64,000 nucleotides of DNA from positions 3,427,001-3,491,000 of the forward strand of contig BSBM01000809.1 of the NCBI GenBank assembly GCA_027924585.1, given 5' to 3'. Under the pieces are notes generated by a model. The model did no database searches and had not been told where the DNA came from. It worked only from the letters and a program-made list of their open reading frames with translations. The stretch is from Larix kaempferi (lineage: Eukaryota; Streptophyta; Pinopsida; Pinales; Pinaceae). This document shows positions 31,509 to 41,689 of this stretch, in pieces. Every line of letters starts with the position of its first letter. Position 1 is the stretch's first letter. The translations under genes were made by a program, and so were the position numbers.

Positions 31509-31956
31509 CGAGCCTATAAATGGTGTTGAAGGAGCGATGTTCCCTCCATGCCAAGGGAATCCTTGAGTAAAAGGAGCTAAACTAGGGTTAGCCTGGAACT
31601 ATTGAAGGAACGGGGAAGAAGTAAGCGATACCATAGGTATCCCGGTAAAAGGGACATTAAATGACCCAATAGTTGATCCAAAAGGTATAGAAGTTGATGC
31701 AATCTAAGTGTTTTATGACCCTAAGGATCCTGTATTGAAGTTCAGTGAGGTGCTCGAAGCAGAAGGCATCTGCAACGAACTAGGTATCAGAGTGTTTATA
31801 TGTGGGGGAGAAAAACCTCCCGACATGATAGCCGATGTGGTAGTGTGTGGAATTACCGATCCATCCCCTATATTTTCCATGATAAGTCCAAATGTAAACC
31901 TATATACACTTAACTCAGGTAACCCTAAAGAGATAACTCTTACTAACAATGGATCG

Positions 31957-32211
31957 TCAGGGTCCAGTTAAAGGAGGGTTAAAGTGTCTTGCAAAGTCTT
32001 CTGTTGTCAAGTCTTCAATCTCGATGGTCTGTGGGACTAGTGAAGTTTGAGTAATGAGTTGAGGTTCCCTAGGTGGTTCAGTCGTACCAGTTGGTTCAAA
32101 AGAACCACTTGAATTTATCCTATGCAACTGAGGTTGCGGTGGAGGCTCCACAGTGAGTGGAGGAAGGTTTCTCAACCTTCTTAACCTACGAGGAGGTTGG
32201 TCCTCCACAGC
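31957..32211 (-). pseudogene. 5' end of gag of gypsy B after a splice-acceptor-like tract
   Basis: Directly after a T8-GTAG acceptor-like tract (AG at 32,212-32,211) the frame reads AVEDQPPRRLRRLRNLPPLT, then a Pro-rich acidic stretch ending LTTEDFARHFNPPLTGP. It parallels the start of element A's gag in content and in splice phase. The frame stops at 31,957, before the main gag frame. Confidence 0.6.
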
Positions 32212-32212
32212 T

Positions 32213-33967
32213 ACAAAAAAAATATTCTGATTAAATAACCTAGGGCCAACTAGAACAAAAGTAAACACACAACACACCACTAAAAAATCCTATAGTAATC
32301 CAAACCAGGCGTGTAGATGATCTTCCAAAGGAAAGTCTGGAACGATGAGGGCCCATAACAGACCAGTGAAGTGATGAAGAATAGTTATCTGGGGTCCACA
32401 GTACAGTCACAATGGGGCCAAGCGTTGGAATCACCCAACCTCCTTCCCAAATAGCTACAGAGGATTTCCTCCCGAATCTATCCTAGGTGAAGTGAAAATA
32501 TCCTTCCATTATCACCCATGTAGATCCCTAACAGTCTGGATACTAAGGCTACCAACAATGTAGAAAGAGTTTGGGGGGACAGTCGTGGGTCGAATCAACA
32601 CGCATGGGCAGGGTAACTAAGCCTGAAATCCAAAAGCACCGGAAGGTACTAGTGGATCCCCGTGCGCATACTGATTCTGGTATATTCTTCATTAAAATGT
32701 GGAGGGGTATCTCCAACTAATCAATCTCACATGACCTCGTGCTTAACTCCGATGTGAGTGGAAATTCCCGGTGCACTTTCTATAGAGGTGGATTTACCTA
32801 GTGATATCCCACTACGATTTGAGTTTAAATTGCTTCGGATAGTTGATCAGCCTAGTCCAAAGCCCTAACCTAAGCTAGTTGGTGTATGGACCTAAAAAAG
32901 AAAAGTTACTATTCAATTTTAACTTTAAAGTTCCTTTTAGGGCTATTATTACTCAAAGGGAGTGAGTGAGTGTGTGAAGTGGTTATGACTGAAAAGTAAA
33001 GTGTATAATGAAATATGCAAATTCATTTTTACTTCTTTTATTTTTCGCCTATATCTTTCAAAATCGAGATATTGATAAAGTAAACCTAAATAACCTTTTA
33101 AAATTTTCTTTTCTTTTTTCATAAAATTAGTGCATGCAACTAATATATATTTTGAAAAACAATGCTCTTGCGAAGGGAAATGTACTTGTTCTTTTGCAAT
33201 TTTCTTTTAAATAAGAGAAATAACAACTAAATATGAACAAGAAAAGAACAGTCAAGAATGCAAGTGTAAACTAGTTGTGCCTAAACCTATAAGAGACACA
33301 AGACTACCCTTAAAGAATTTTGAAAATAACAAGTTCAAAAAGTTTCTTCAATCAAGTTAAAGAAGTAACTAACTTGGCATAAAGATACTATGAAACCAAC
33401 CGACACAAAGAAGAAAACAAGGATCTTTTCAAGACATCAAGTTGTTCTCTATTAGGTCAGTGATTATAAGGAAACAATCTAAGTGCCAACCAATCAAACT
33501 TGAACTCGAAAGACCTAGGCACACCCTCAACAAGAAAATGAAAACCAAACAAGATCTCATAAAAGCATAAAACGACTCAACCACAACCTATCAACAGGTC
33601 AGAATGATCCAACTATAAGCAAATAATCTCTTCCAAAACCAAAGCAAAGACCAAAAGTTCAAACCCTAGGAGGAAACCAAATCCTACATAAATACCCGCG
33701 ACTGTAAGTACAACAACTTGTGAGTAACTCGCGTGTGCAACACAAGAAACTCACGAGTATGAGGGAAACTCGCGACTGTATCTATTGACAGCTCACGGGT
33801 CTGGTTAAAAAAATAAAAAAAATAAAAGAAGAAAATCTATGATAAGGACCAAGTCTGAGTCTTAAGCAAGGGTTAGAACACCTTGAAAACCCTTCCAGAG
33901 AACTAAAGGATTAATCTAACAAAATAAAAATACTACCCTAGGACTCCCAAAGCAACATAAGTAACTC
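32213..33967 (-). other. Untranslated leader of gypsy B
   Basis: About 1.75 kb without coding signal. At 33,700-33,790 it holds several ACTCGCGAGT/ACTCGTGAGT-type words that also occur, as variants, in the U3 of its LTR (34,650-34,780). Confidence 0.55.
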
Positions 33968-33984
33968 TCCAGCGGAGTCGCCAA
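33968..33984 (-). promoter_or_regulatory. Primer-binding site of gypsy B
   Basis: TGGCGACTCCGCTGGAG on the minus strand, seven bases inside the LTR end (CCAAACA). The TGGCGACTCYGCTGG type is common in plant gypsy elements. tRNA not assigned. Confidence 0.7.
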
Positions 33985-33990
33985 TTCTAT

Positions 33991-34919
33991 TGTTTGGTAA
34001 TTCAACATATGGTTGGGAAGTTCAAAGAGATCATCAACATACTGCCAAGAAGGTATAGAATCTAATTTATAAACATGTATAGCATAAGATATTCTTTTAA
34101 TCAAGAAAAGCTAGGCTTACAAGCCAAAAGAGCATACCTTGGATATATGAGGTTTGATCCAAGCTTTAAGCTTTCTTCCTCTGATCCACAGTCCCAAATG
34201 AGAGACCTACAAAAACAAGACACCTTCCTCAAAGCTTTTGACTACATAAGTATAAATAACCTAGTTTGAAACTCATATATAAAGAAGATATGACTGATTC
34301 AATAGACTAGATTCACAAAGTAGACAAGTTATCTTATGGGAAAGAAAATCTTTGCATTATTCACATCGATGGCAACAAGTTATACCTGATCTGTGACCTG
34401 CACTGTTGAAACCCGATCTTGGGCTCCTTGCTCCTCTTCCTTCAATGGATATTTATCCAGCATTTCCTTATACAAAATGGTTCTCCCCTTTCCCTAAAGC
34501 CTTCTCCTTGTATTTATAGCAAGATTTGAGAGGATAGGTTCGAAAGGAAAATGGTTAGGGAAGTTATGGTGGTTAGGGTAACTACCATAACTATCTCTAA
34601 TTCGATCTTTAATATATTTTTTGATGATTTTAAGAGGTAACTGTGGGTATAATGCTTGAAGACCAACGAGTAACCTACGAGTATAATGCCAACAACTAGC
34701 GGGTGCAATGTTTTTGGGAAAAAACGTAGGTGGTCAATGGAGCTCCAGCGGGTTACCCACGAGGTGACAGATGTGAGAGTCGTGGCTATGTCTTAAAAAT
34801 ACTTCACAAAATCGATAAAATGAAGAAGATAATGTAAGATTCAGATCAAGTGCATCTATAGTCAATGAGGCTCTTCAATCCATAAATTCCTTTTGTGTGA
34901 CCAACAATGCAGTGTGACA
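33991..34919 (-). mobile_element. 5' LTR of gypsy B (about 929 bp)
   Basis: The minus strand starts TGTCACACTGC at 34,919 and ends TACCAAACA at 33,991. TATA box CTATAAATACAAGG (minus) at about 34,508-34,519. U3 carries ACTCGTAGG, ACTCGTTGG, ACCCGCTAG and CGTGGGTAACCCGC words. The end points parallel those of element A (TGTYACAC...AAACA). No second LTR to confirm. Confidence 0.65.
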
Positions 34920-35300
34920 ACGGACAAAGAAGTGCCAATCTGACTAATAACACATACAACACTATAGATGAGCCATTTCAGGTAAGTTTTCCCTCAATAG
35001 ATTTAAAAAACGGCATAAATTTTACATGTTTTTTAAGAAAATAGAGGATGTAAAAGTTGACTTCAATGATATAAACCCTTGTGTTCATCTTCCTTTAGAA
35101 TTACTTTCACTATTGCAAACCCTAGGGTTCTCCTTGCTTTCCTTTTGTTTCTATTTCCCTTTATATTTCACAATAAGATTTGATTTTTGGCAATGTAATT
35201 TTTTTTGTTATATATATGTATTGGGAGGGGGGGGGTGGGGGGGGAGGGAATTTGTGTCGCTCTTGGATTGAGATCATGATGTGATTCAATTCGAAGTTGA
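34920..35300. other. Spacer with a G-rich run
   Basis: 35,223-35,248 is almost pure G (runs of 4-10 G broken by single A or T), a strong G-quadruplex candidate on the plus strand. No gene seen. Confidence 0.6.
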
Positions 35301-35826
35301 CGTGTTCGAACAGTCATTGTCAGATTTTTTTTCAAAAATGATTTTGTGGTCGATGGTGTGCATTACACATATTAGACACACCAATGCATTATCCCTATAA
35401 GGAACACCGCTTTTGCATGTTTACAAAATTCAAAAGGTTAATTGGTGGGAATATTACATGATATACACACCAACGTGTTCGAACTGTCATTGTCAAAAAA
35501 AAAATCAAAAATGATTTTATGGTCGATGGTGCGCATTGCACATATTAGACACACCAATGCATTATCCCTATAAGGCACACCGCTTTTGCTTGTTTAAAAA
35601 ATTCAAGAGGTTAATTGGTGGGAATATTACATGATATACACACCAATGTGTTCGAACTGTCATTGTCAGAATTTTTTTCAAAAATGATTTTATGGTCGAT
35701 GGTGTGCATTGCACATATTAGACACACCAATGCATTATCCCTATAAGGCACACCGCTTTTGCATGTTTAAAAAATTCAAGAGGTTAATTGGTGGGAATAT
35801 TACATGATATACACACCAATGTGTTT
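35301..35826. repeat. 173-bp tandem repeat, three copies
   Basis: The word (C/T)GTGTTCGAAC starts at 35,301, 35,474 and 35,647, and its remnant at 35,820: exactly 173 bp each time. Units include GATGGTGTGCATT, CACACCAATGCATTATCCC and CACACCGCTTTTGC. Copies are about 93-97% alike by eye. Flanking 35,827-35,970 holds an older diverged unit (ACACCGGTGCATTATC). Confidence 0.9.
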
Positions 35827-35970
35827 ATATTTCAATGACGCACTATTTAGATTATGTTTTAAAACAAAAGCTAAAAATTTAGCGGTGTGTATCATTCAGA
35901 CCATGAACACCGGTGCATTATCTCAAATAAGGTGCACCGATGTGGAGTTTTTGTATTGTGCCCACCGATT

Positions 35971-36984
35971 GACCCAAATACATTTTTACCAAAAATTATT
36001 TACTTAGTCTATAAAAAAATGTTTCATATAGCCAGTGACTAGGGATTATTAACGATTATCTGTAAACATGAGGTGTAAAGGAAGCTACCCCCTCGAAGTG
36101 GCATTGTTATTCATTCAATTTTAATCATTATAAAGCGTGGAATTACTAAAATGACTTTTCTTCTACTTATATGGTTATTTGGGTTTCACTCTAATTATCT
36201 TTGGAACATTTGAATTGTTGGGAACTTTATGGGTTAACAAATGAAAGCGAGAAGTGCATTGATTGAAAGTTTCAAAGTTTGGTTCACCATATTTCTGGAG
36301 TTATGGGTTGTACAAGTTAGGCTTTTCATCCAATCCTCAAATTATGCTTAAACATGTGGTTTCAATAAAACAAACATATTTAAAGATTGCAAGGTCCAAA
36401 TTGAGTGGCACCTGAGGGATTGGATGAAAGCTAAAACTAGATATTCAAGCCCAAATTTAAGATAGACAGGGATATTTTTCTATATACACGTGAAAATAAA
36501 AATGAAAAAATTGAAAATAAGATATAAACAAATGAATTATAAACTTCCCTTCATTTTATGGAGCAAACATACAATACATATTAAACATATGATAATATCT
36601 CATGAATGAATGCTAAAACCATAATTTTTTCATGTTTGTAAACAACAAGTAATTTTCCCCTCATTCTGTGGATGGTTCTTTAGGTAAATCAACAAGTTGT
36701 AGTGTTGAGAACCTAACACAGCGGGGAGTTCAAGTGAAGCACAAAATATTTACAAGAGTTGCCATTTAGGGGACTTGACCCTATGACCTACTTGCAATTC
36801 ACAACACTTACCCACTTGAGTTAACCCACTATATGGTCTCTCTCTCTCTCTCAATATAACTTAGCTAAAGATCTTGTAGAAAGTTGGGTCAATATTTATT
36901 TTGATTTTGATTTTTTTTTTGGAAAATTTAGGTGATGTATGATTATTAGTCTTTAAGATGTTAAGCTAATATGATTTTTTTAAT
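35971..36984. other. AT-rich spacer with (TC)n
   Basis: No coding signal; a (CT)n microsatellite at about 36,838-36,853. Confidence 0.5.
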
Positions 36985-37378
36985 AAGTAAACTTTTAAAT
37001 TTATATGAGAATATATAATGCATCAATCATGTTTGGGCCCACTGTTTTGACTGAGTCAAATGAGGATTTGATATTGGATGGTTGATCGTAGGAATGAATC
37101 CAAACAATTAATAGTCATGATGACTAATCAAGCCCACATCTAAACTCGATTGAGAAAGCTTGTCTATATCTATCCTACTTTTCCCCCCATTATGGCAAGT
37201 GAATCTAATTCCCCAAGGAGAATATATGATACCACTCGAGCTAACCCACCAGACTCTCTCTCTCTCTCTCGTGAGTGCTTGCACACACATACACACATGC
37301 ACACGCGCACGAAATATAATTTAGCTAAATTCCCCAAGGAGAATATAGGATACCAGTCGAGCTAACCCACTAGACTCT

Positions 37379-37412
<34 letters not shown>

Positions 37413-37702
37413 TGCTCGCACACACATACACACACGCGCACGCGCACAAAATATAAACTTTGAAATTTAGCTGAGAATATATAATGCATTAATCATGATT
37501 GGGTCCAGTTTCTTGACTGAGTCAAAATGAGGATTTGATATTCAATGGTTGTTTGCAGGAGTGAATCCAAAGAATTAATAGTCACATTGACTAGTCAAGC
37601 TCACATTCAAACTTGATTAAGAAAGCTTGCCTATATATATATGCTACATTTTCCCCATTATGGCAAGTGAAATCTGACTCCCTAAGGAGAATATATGACA
37701 CC
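36985..37702. repeat. About 465-bp tandem duplication with (CT)n/(CA)n arrays
   Basis: 36,985-37,232 (TGAGAATATATAATGCAT... to GGCAAGTGAATCTAATTCC) is repeated, diverged, at 37,449-37,702. Between them a ~125-bp unit starting ATTCCCCAAGGAGAATATA is itself doubled (37,208 and 37,329), each followed by a (CT)n, CG and (CA)n run. Two rounds of duplication are visible. Confidence 0.8.
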
Positions 37703-37792
37703 ACTAAGTTCCTAAGTATGTAGACTAGCACTCTTGGTTTATACATTACGATCAATTAACAAGTTTCTATCCAATGAAGATGATATGTACTT

Positions 37793-38000
37793 TTTTTTGT
37801 ACTAGGGGAATCGACAACTGGAGTTGGGCTGGTACTCGCATGACATGGGGTCCAGGGATCCAATCTCGATAACACTATACCCCTAGGTGCATCCATAGGG
37901 CCCGAACCATGGCACACGAGTAAGATTGGGGGGATTCAAACACATGACCTTCCATTTACAACTTCTCACCTTTACCACTTGAGCTACCCCCCACAGGCTG
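37793..38000 (-). mobile_element. tRNA-derived SINE
   Basis: Minus strand: GGGGTAGCTCAAGTGGTAAA (A-box-like) near 37,990, then GTGTTTGAATCCCCCC (B-box-like) near 37,935, a ~120-bp body, and an A-rich tail (CTAGTACAAAAAAAAAG) at 37,793-37,806. Flanked by a 16-bp target duplication with two mismatches (AAGATGATATGTACTT at 37,777, AAAATGATTTGTACTT at 38,001). The internal pol III promoter boxes, tail and TSD together define a SINE. Confidence 0.85.
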
Positions 38001-38420
38001 AAAATGATTTGTACTTAACAAATACTCATGTCCATATTATTGGTTAACCTACATACAACGACTATGTAGATATGCTAAATAATATTGTATCTCCTTATTA
38101 TAAAATTGGAACAATACTCATTATATCCATTGTTTGTCCCTTTTTTTTTGTAAGCTAGTATTCACATTAATTCACATAAGTAAAAGTATAAAAAGAAACA
38201 GAGTTTCTGGGCTTTTCATAGCGAGAAAACAACCCATTAAACTAGTATGCATGCCTCTCCACAGGAGAAAACAACCTATAACCATAACCCGTCATACATG
38301 TCTTAGGATGGAGATTGAATGTAATCAAAATTATCAAGCAAAAACCCAGAAAAGAGATAAACTGTTCAGTGACCAGAAATAGCTCAACATAAAACTCAAA
38401 AAGAGAGAAAAGCATAACAT

Positions 38421-39391
38421 TTACTTGACAGGTGGACTGATGCATGGCTTCGACGTGGAAGCTTTGGGAGCATCTTCATTCATGGCGGCCTTTGTGTTGT
38501 CGTTGCACACATTGTCCTTGGTCTCAGTGGATGGGTGCCCATGTTCGACCTTGACATTTGGTTTCATATCCTCATTGCCCGTCTGAACTCCATCGTGTTT
38601 CGCATACATTCCAAGAGCAGTGCCGTCTGCAACTATGGTATGGGGGAGTGGTGAGGGTAAATGGTAAAGGGCTGCTACCTCCACACACAAGTCCACAATC
38701 ACTTGAACTTTGTGTCTTAGATCCAGAATGCGCGCTTGCCTATCTTCCTCAGCCTCGTTGAGATCTCTGCGAAGGAGAAGAACAATGCTAGTCATCCGTT
38801 CCAGCTGCCCGGGGAGACCAACATTGTGGTTTTCATTGTTCTGTCGCGCTGTGTTGTGACCCCTTCGACCACGACGTCTGGTGTGCGCCAGGGTGTTTTT
38901 TAAGGATTCTAATATTATACTTAATTATACTTTCGTAGGCGATTATTTTGGATTGAAAAAAACATGTATATAGATAGGTAGGCGAATATTAAATATGAAA
39001 CATACAATTTGCTACTTAAATGTGTAATATTTGGCGAATATTTTGATTAAAAAACATATTTTATGTAAATATAGGCGATATTAGAGACTAAAAATGACCA
39101 AATAACGAATTTATTTTTTGAAAAAAAGCCCCAAAAATAGCCAATTGGCGAAATTTCGCCCCTAAAAATTACCTTGGTGTGCGCCATGAGGGAAGCAACC
39201 ACTATAGGAGCAACCAAAAGGCATTTTCTCCAGCTCAAACAAAGGCTGAGTGTTCTGCATTGTTTGGAGTTGCAGAGCCACCAGCCCATAGAGTGAATGA
39301 ATTCTCCAACGCATTTGACCGACATGAACCATAAAACATCAGGAGCAATGCGAGCATTAATGCTTGCCATCGCATCGAGTCGGGGGAGCAT
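38421..39391 (-). pseudogene. Unrecognised host-like ORF split by an AT-rich insertion
   Basis: Ignoring the insertion at 38,891-39,174 and one TSD copy, a frame runs from ATG 39,391 (MLPRLDAMASINARIAPDVL) through SLMAHT, RRRGRRGHNTARQ, GLPGQLERMTSIVLLLRRDL and DRQARILDLRHKVQVIVD to a stop at 38,421, with an acidic Ser/Thr/Pro tail. Its composition (charged helices, higher GC than its surroundings) looks coding. Upstream of the insertion a second frame is also open-looking, so the frame choice there is less sure. No family recognised. It could be a retrocopy or an exon; with the insertion in place it should be non-functional unless spliced. Confidence 0.4.
38891..39174 (-). mobile_element. 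AT-rich short interspersed element, copy 2
   Basis: Inverted relative to copy 1 (16,507-16,787) and alike along 250 bp, including TTTTTAGGGGCGAAATTTCGCC and the ATnCGCC words. Flanked by a perfect 12-bp duplication TGGTGTGCGCCA (38,879-38,890 and 39,175-39,186). It interrupts the ORF described at 38,421-39,391. Confidence 0.8.
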
Positions 39392-39964
39392 CGATGGTGG
39401 GTACTCTTGGCGTGTGCCCGACTAGCTCCTCAACCGCCATTTCAATCTATGTGTACCCCATGGTCTCGTCATCATAAATGCCTGTAGCTGCACTGTCAAT
39501 CACCCCATCCAGGGGTCTTTTGTCCCTTTCTTACTAACCTACATATTTATTAATATCCATGAATGGGCCAAAAGTAACTCTATTGCATTCTTAATTAGAG
39601 CTATCATACTCGTAAGAGTCAACACATGAAGAGACTTTGGTTGGTTTGCATAACCACAACTAGGGAATACTCACATTAATGGGAATAAAAACCTAAATCG
39701 GACCTGAGATGAAACACTCACATGCCTTAGAGGAAAGAGCTACATGGACCTCAAGTCAAACACTAGGTGTTCCTTTTTAACCATTGGTAATTTTTTCAAA
39801 GAAAAAAATACCAATTTCATCATTTACAATACCCAAATAGTAGATAAATTCATTAACATTTGAAAAAGTAATCCAAATGGTTCTGTATAGTGTAAGATTT
39901 GTCCTTCAACCCCATTTCAAGTTAAAAGGAAATTGATGTTGCAGCAAAGTGGAGAAGAAAAGGA

Positions 39965-40069
39965 ATGGAAGAGGGCGAGGAATACGAGATGTGCGTTGGT
40001 CCAGTTTGCTTCCTACGGCCTTATCCTCACTATGTACCGCCTCCTTACTACCACCACATTCGTCACAGG
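39965..40069 (+). CDS. Possible first coding exon of an unknown gene
   Basis: ATG 39,965 opens 35 codons reading MEEGEEYEMCVGPVCFLRPY then PHYVPPPYYHHIRHR. This ends exactly, in phase 0, at a strong donor (CACAGG|GTGAGTG, 40,069/40,070). The upstream 300 bp are AT-rich. No later exon was recognised and the protein is unknown, so this is a candidate only. Confidence 0.3.
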
Positions 40070-40481
40070 GTGAGTGAGTCTCCACCTTATCACGTATTTA
40101 CTCTTTACAGTGTACATCCACATATCTTCAACTGTGTAATAATGTATTTGTCTGTCACTGTGTTCAAAAAGCTTCTTTGCACAATCTCCCAGAAAACAGA
40201 AAACGTTGTGCTTCTTCGCTTTCTTACTTACCCTCTCTGTGAAATAGTTGGTATATAACAATGGGAGAGAAACTAATTAGACAGCGAGATTGAAAAATCC
40301 AACAGTTGTAAACAGGGAAGTAAAGCTGTTAGAAGAAAACCCAATAGCCCAGCTTGAGAGAGAACCCTTAAGATCATTGGAGAAAAAGAAAAGACAATTT
40401 ACAGAAAATAAAACATGCTGGAAAGACACATTGTGTATGCTTTCCATAGCAGCTAAGTAAGTAGAGTGCTGTTTGTGAAGG

Positions 40482-40560
40482 ATCGTTGTCAAGTGGTAAA
40501 ATAAAAGCACTTTTAGTGGGCAGACCTGTGTTCAAAACCCCTCGAAGACATATGGCGTAA
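40482..40560 (+). mobile_element. Possible tRNA-like/SINE fragment
   Basis: GTTGTCAAGTGGTAAAATA resembles an A box and GTGTTCAAAACCCC a B box, about 40 bp apart. No tail or TSD seen. Confidence 0.3.
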
Positions 40561-40676
40561 ATGCGTCTAACAAAGTTAACTATCACGTTTGAGACCAGGT
40601 GGAAGTCCTGCTAACCTTGCCTCCCCACGGATGCAACATATCCCAACTGACAAGGCCAGGTTCAGATCCTAGAATA

Positions 40677-40815
40677 GATATCCCTTGTTTGTGACATCTA
40701 AGTTGAAGATAGAGCCCACTTTGATATCCCTTGTTCGTGGCATCTAAACTGAAGATGGTGCCCACTTTGATATCCCTTGTTCGTAGCATCTAAAGATAGA
40801 ACCCACTTTGTTAAC
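40677..40815. repeat. 46-bp tandem repeat
   Basis: GATATCCCTTGTT starts at 40,677, 40,723 and 40,769 (46 bp apart), each followed by CATCTAA...GAAGAT...CCCACTTT. About three units. Confidence 0.85.
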
Positions 40816-41265
40816 AAAGAGCGATTTGGCAACTTAAAAAAAGGTAGGGTGCTGGTTAGGGGGGCAGTTGGATCTTTTGGTGGAAGATACTGGTTTCCAG
40901 CATATTATTGATATGTTGCATCAATATGCACATTCCGCAGTCCAGTAGGGGGAGAGATGTGTAACCTCCAAATGGCAAAATCAAATAAAATAACAATTAA
41001 TAAAAAGGAACTATAAAATGAAAGTATTTTCATGTCGGGTTAGTAAATAAAGCCTCCTCTAGTGCCCTTCTTGAGGTTACAAGAAGCCCATCAAAGACCT
41101 CTATTTAGCCTTCACATCCCTCAATCCTATTTAGCCTTCAATATCCCTCAATCCCCTTATAGCCTTCTGAGCCCTCTCCTTCTGAGACCATGCCCCTCTC
41201 CTTCTGAGCCAGTACCAAAACTTAGCCCTTCTAGTGCCAAAACTTAGTGCAAAACTAAGCATCCA

Positions 41266-41294
41266 TATTATATATATATATATATATATATATA
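41266..41294. repeat. (AT)n microsatellite at the LINE insertion site
   Basis: Pure TA repeat leading into AAAACCACCCTAGAT, the left target duplication of the downstream LINE. Confidence 0.9.
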
Positions 41295-41689
41295 AAACCA
41301 CCCTAGATGAATACTGAAAACTCTTTGGCTGTCTTTACTCTTGATAAAAATTGTTTTGCAAGAAAGGATGGACATTTAAGATTAATTTCGAGGGTTCTCA
41401 TGAATATGGAAGAGGAGGAAATCAACTTTATTGACAATCTGTATAACGGATGTTAGATTTCGTACTCTCCCCTACTAGAGTTGCCCTATCCAGTGACGTG
41501 GAAAAGGCCCACAGATCCATCCCAGCGGGCTCGAACTCACTAGACGTAGAAACCCTCCAAAGGCTGGGTAACGTGGTCAAAGGAATATTGGTGGCGTGAA
41601 TGATACTCATGGCCACTCCACATTTTGATTTGGCATGCCCTTCGTATGTGACCTTGACGGTTTTGCCACCGGTGGTAGGACATAAATGA

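Larger units (their letters stand above)
28116..34919 (-). mobile_element. Tat-like Ty3/gypsy element B, internally deleted and 3'-truncated
   Basis: Reading down the minus strand: LTR (34,919-33,991), PBS (TGGCGACTCCGCTGG), 1.8-kb leader, gag (about 32,211-29,900), protease (about 29,640-29,355), linker, integrase C-terminus (28,850-28,535), and an RNase H-like domain (28,529-28,116). RT, the RT-linked RNase H and the integrase core are missing, and so is the 3' LTR. Gag and the late RNase H match the Tat/Retand-type plant gypsy pattern. Stops and frameshifts break the ORFs. Confidence 0.85.

Noticed and set aside
31708-31971. Plus-strand frame opposite gypsy B gag
   Set aside because: It is antisense to the decayed gag region and has no recognisable domain.
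37381-37430. Z-DNA or regulatory element in the CT/CG/CA run
   Set aside because: It is an ordinary compound microsatellite inside a duplicated segment; nothing supports a function.
40482-40560. Functional tRNA gene
   Set aside because: Only A- and B-box-like words are present; no acceptor stem or anticodon arm could be folded by eye.
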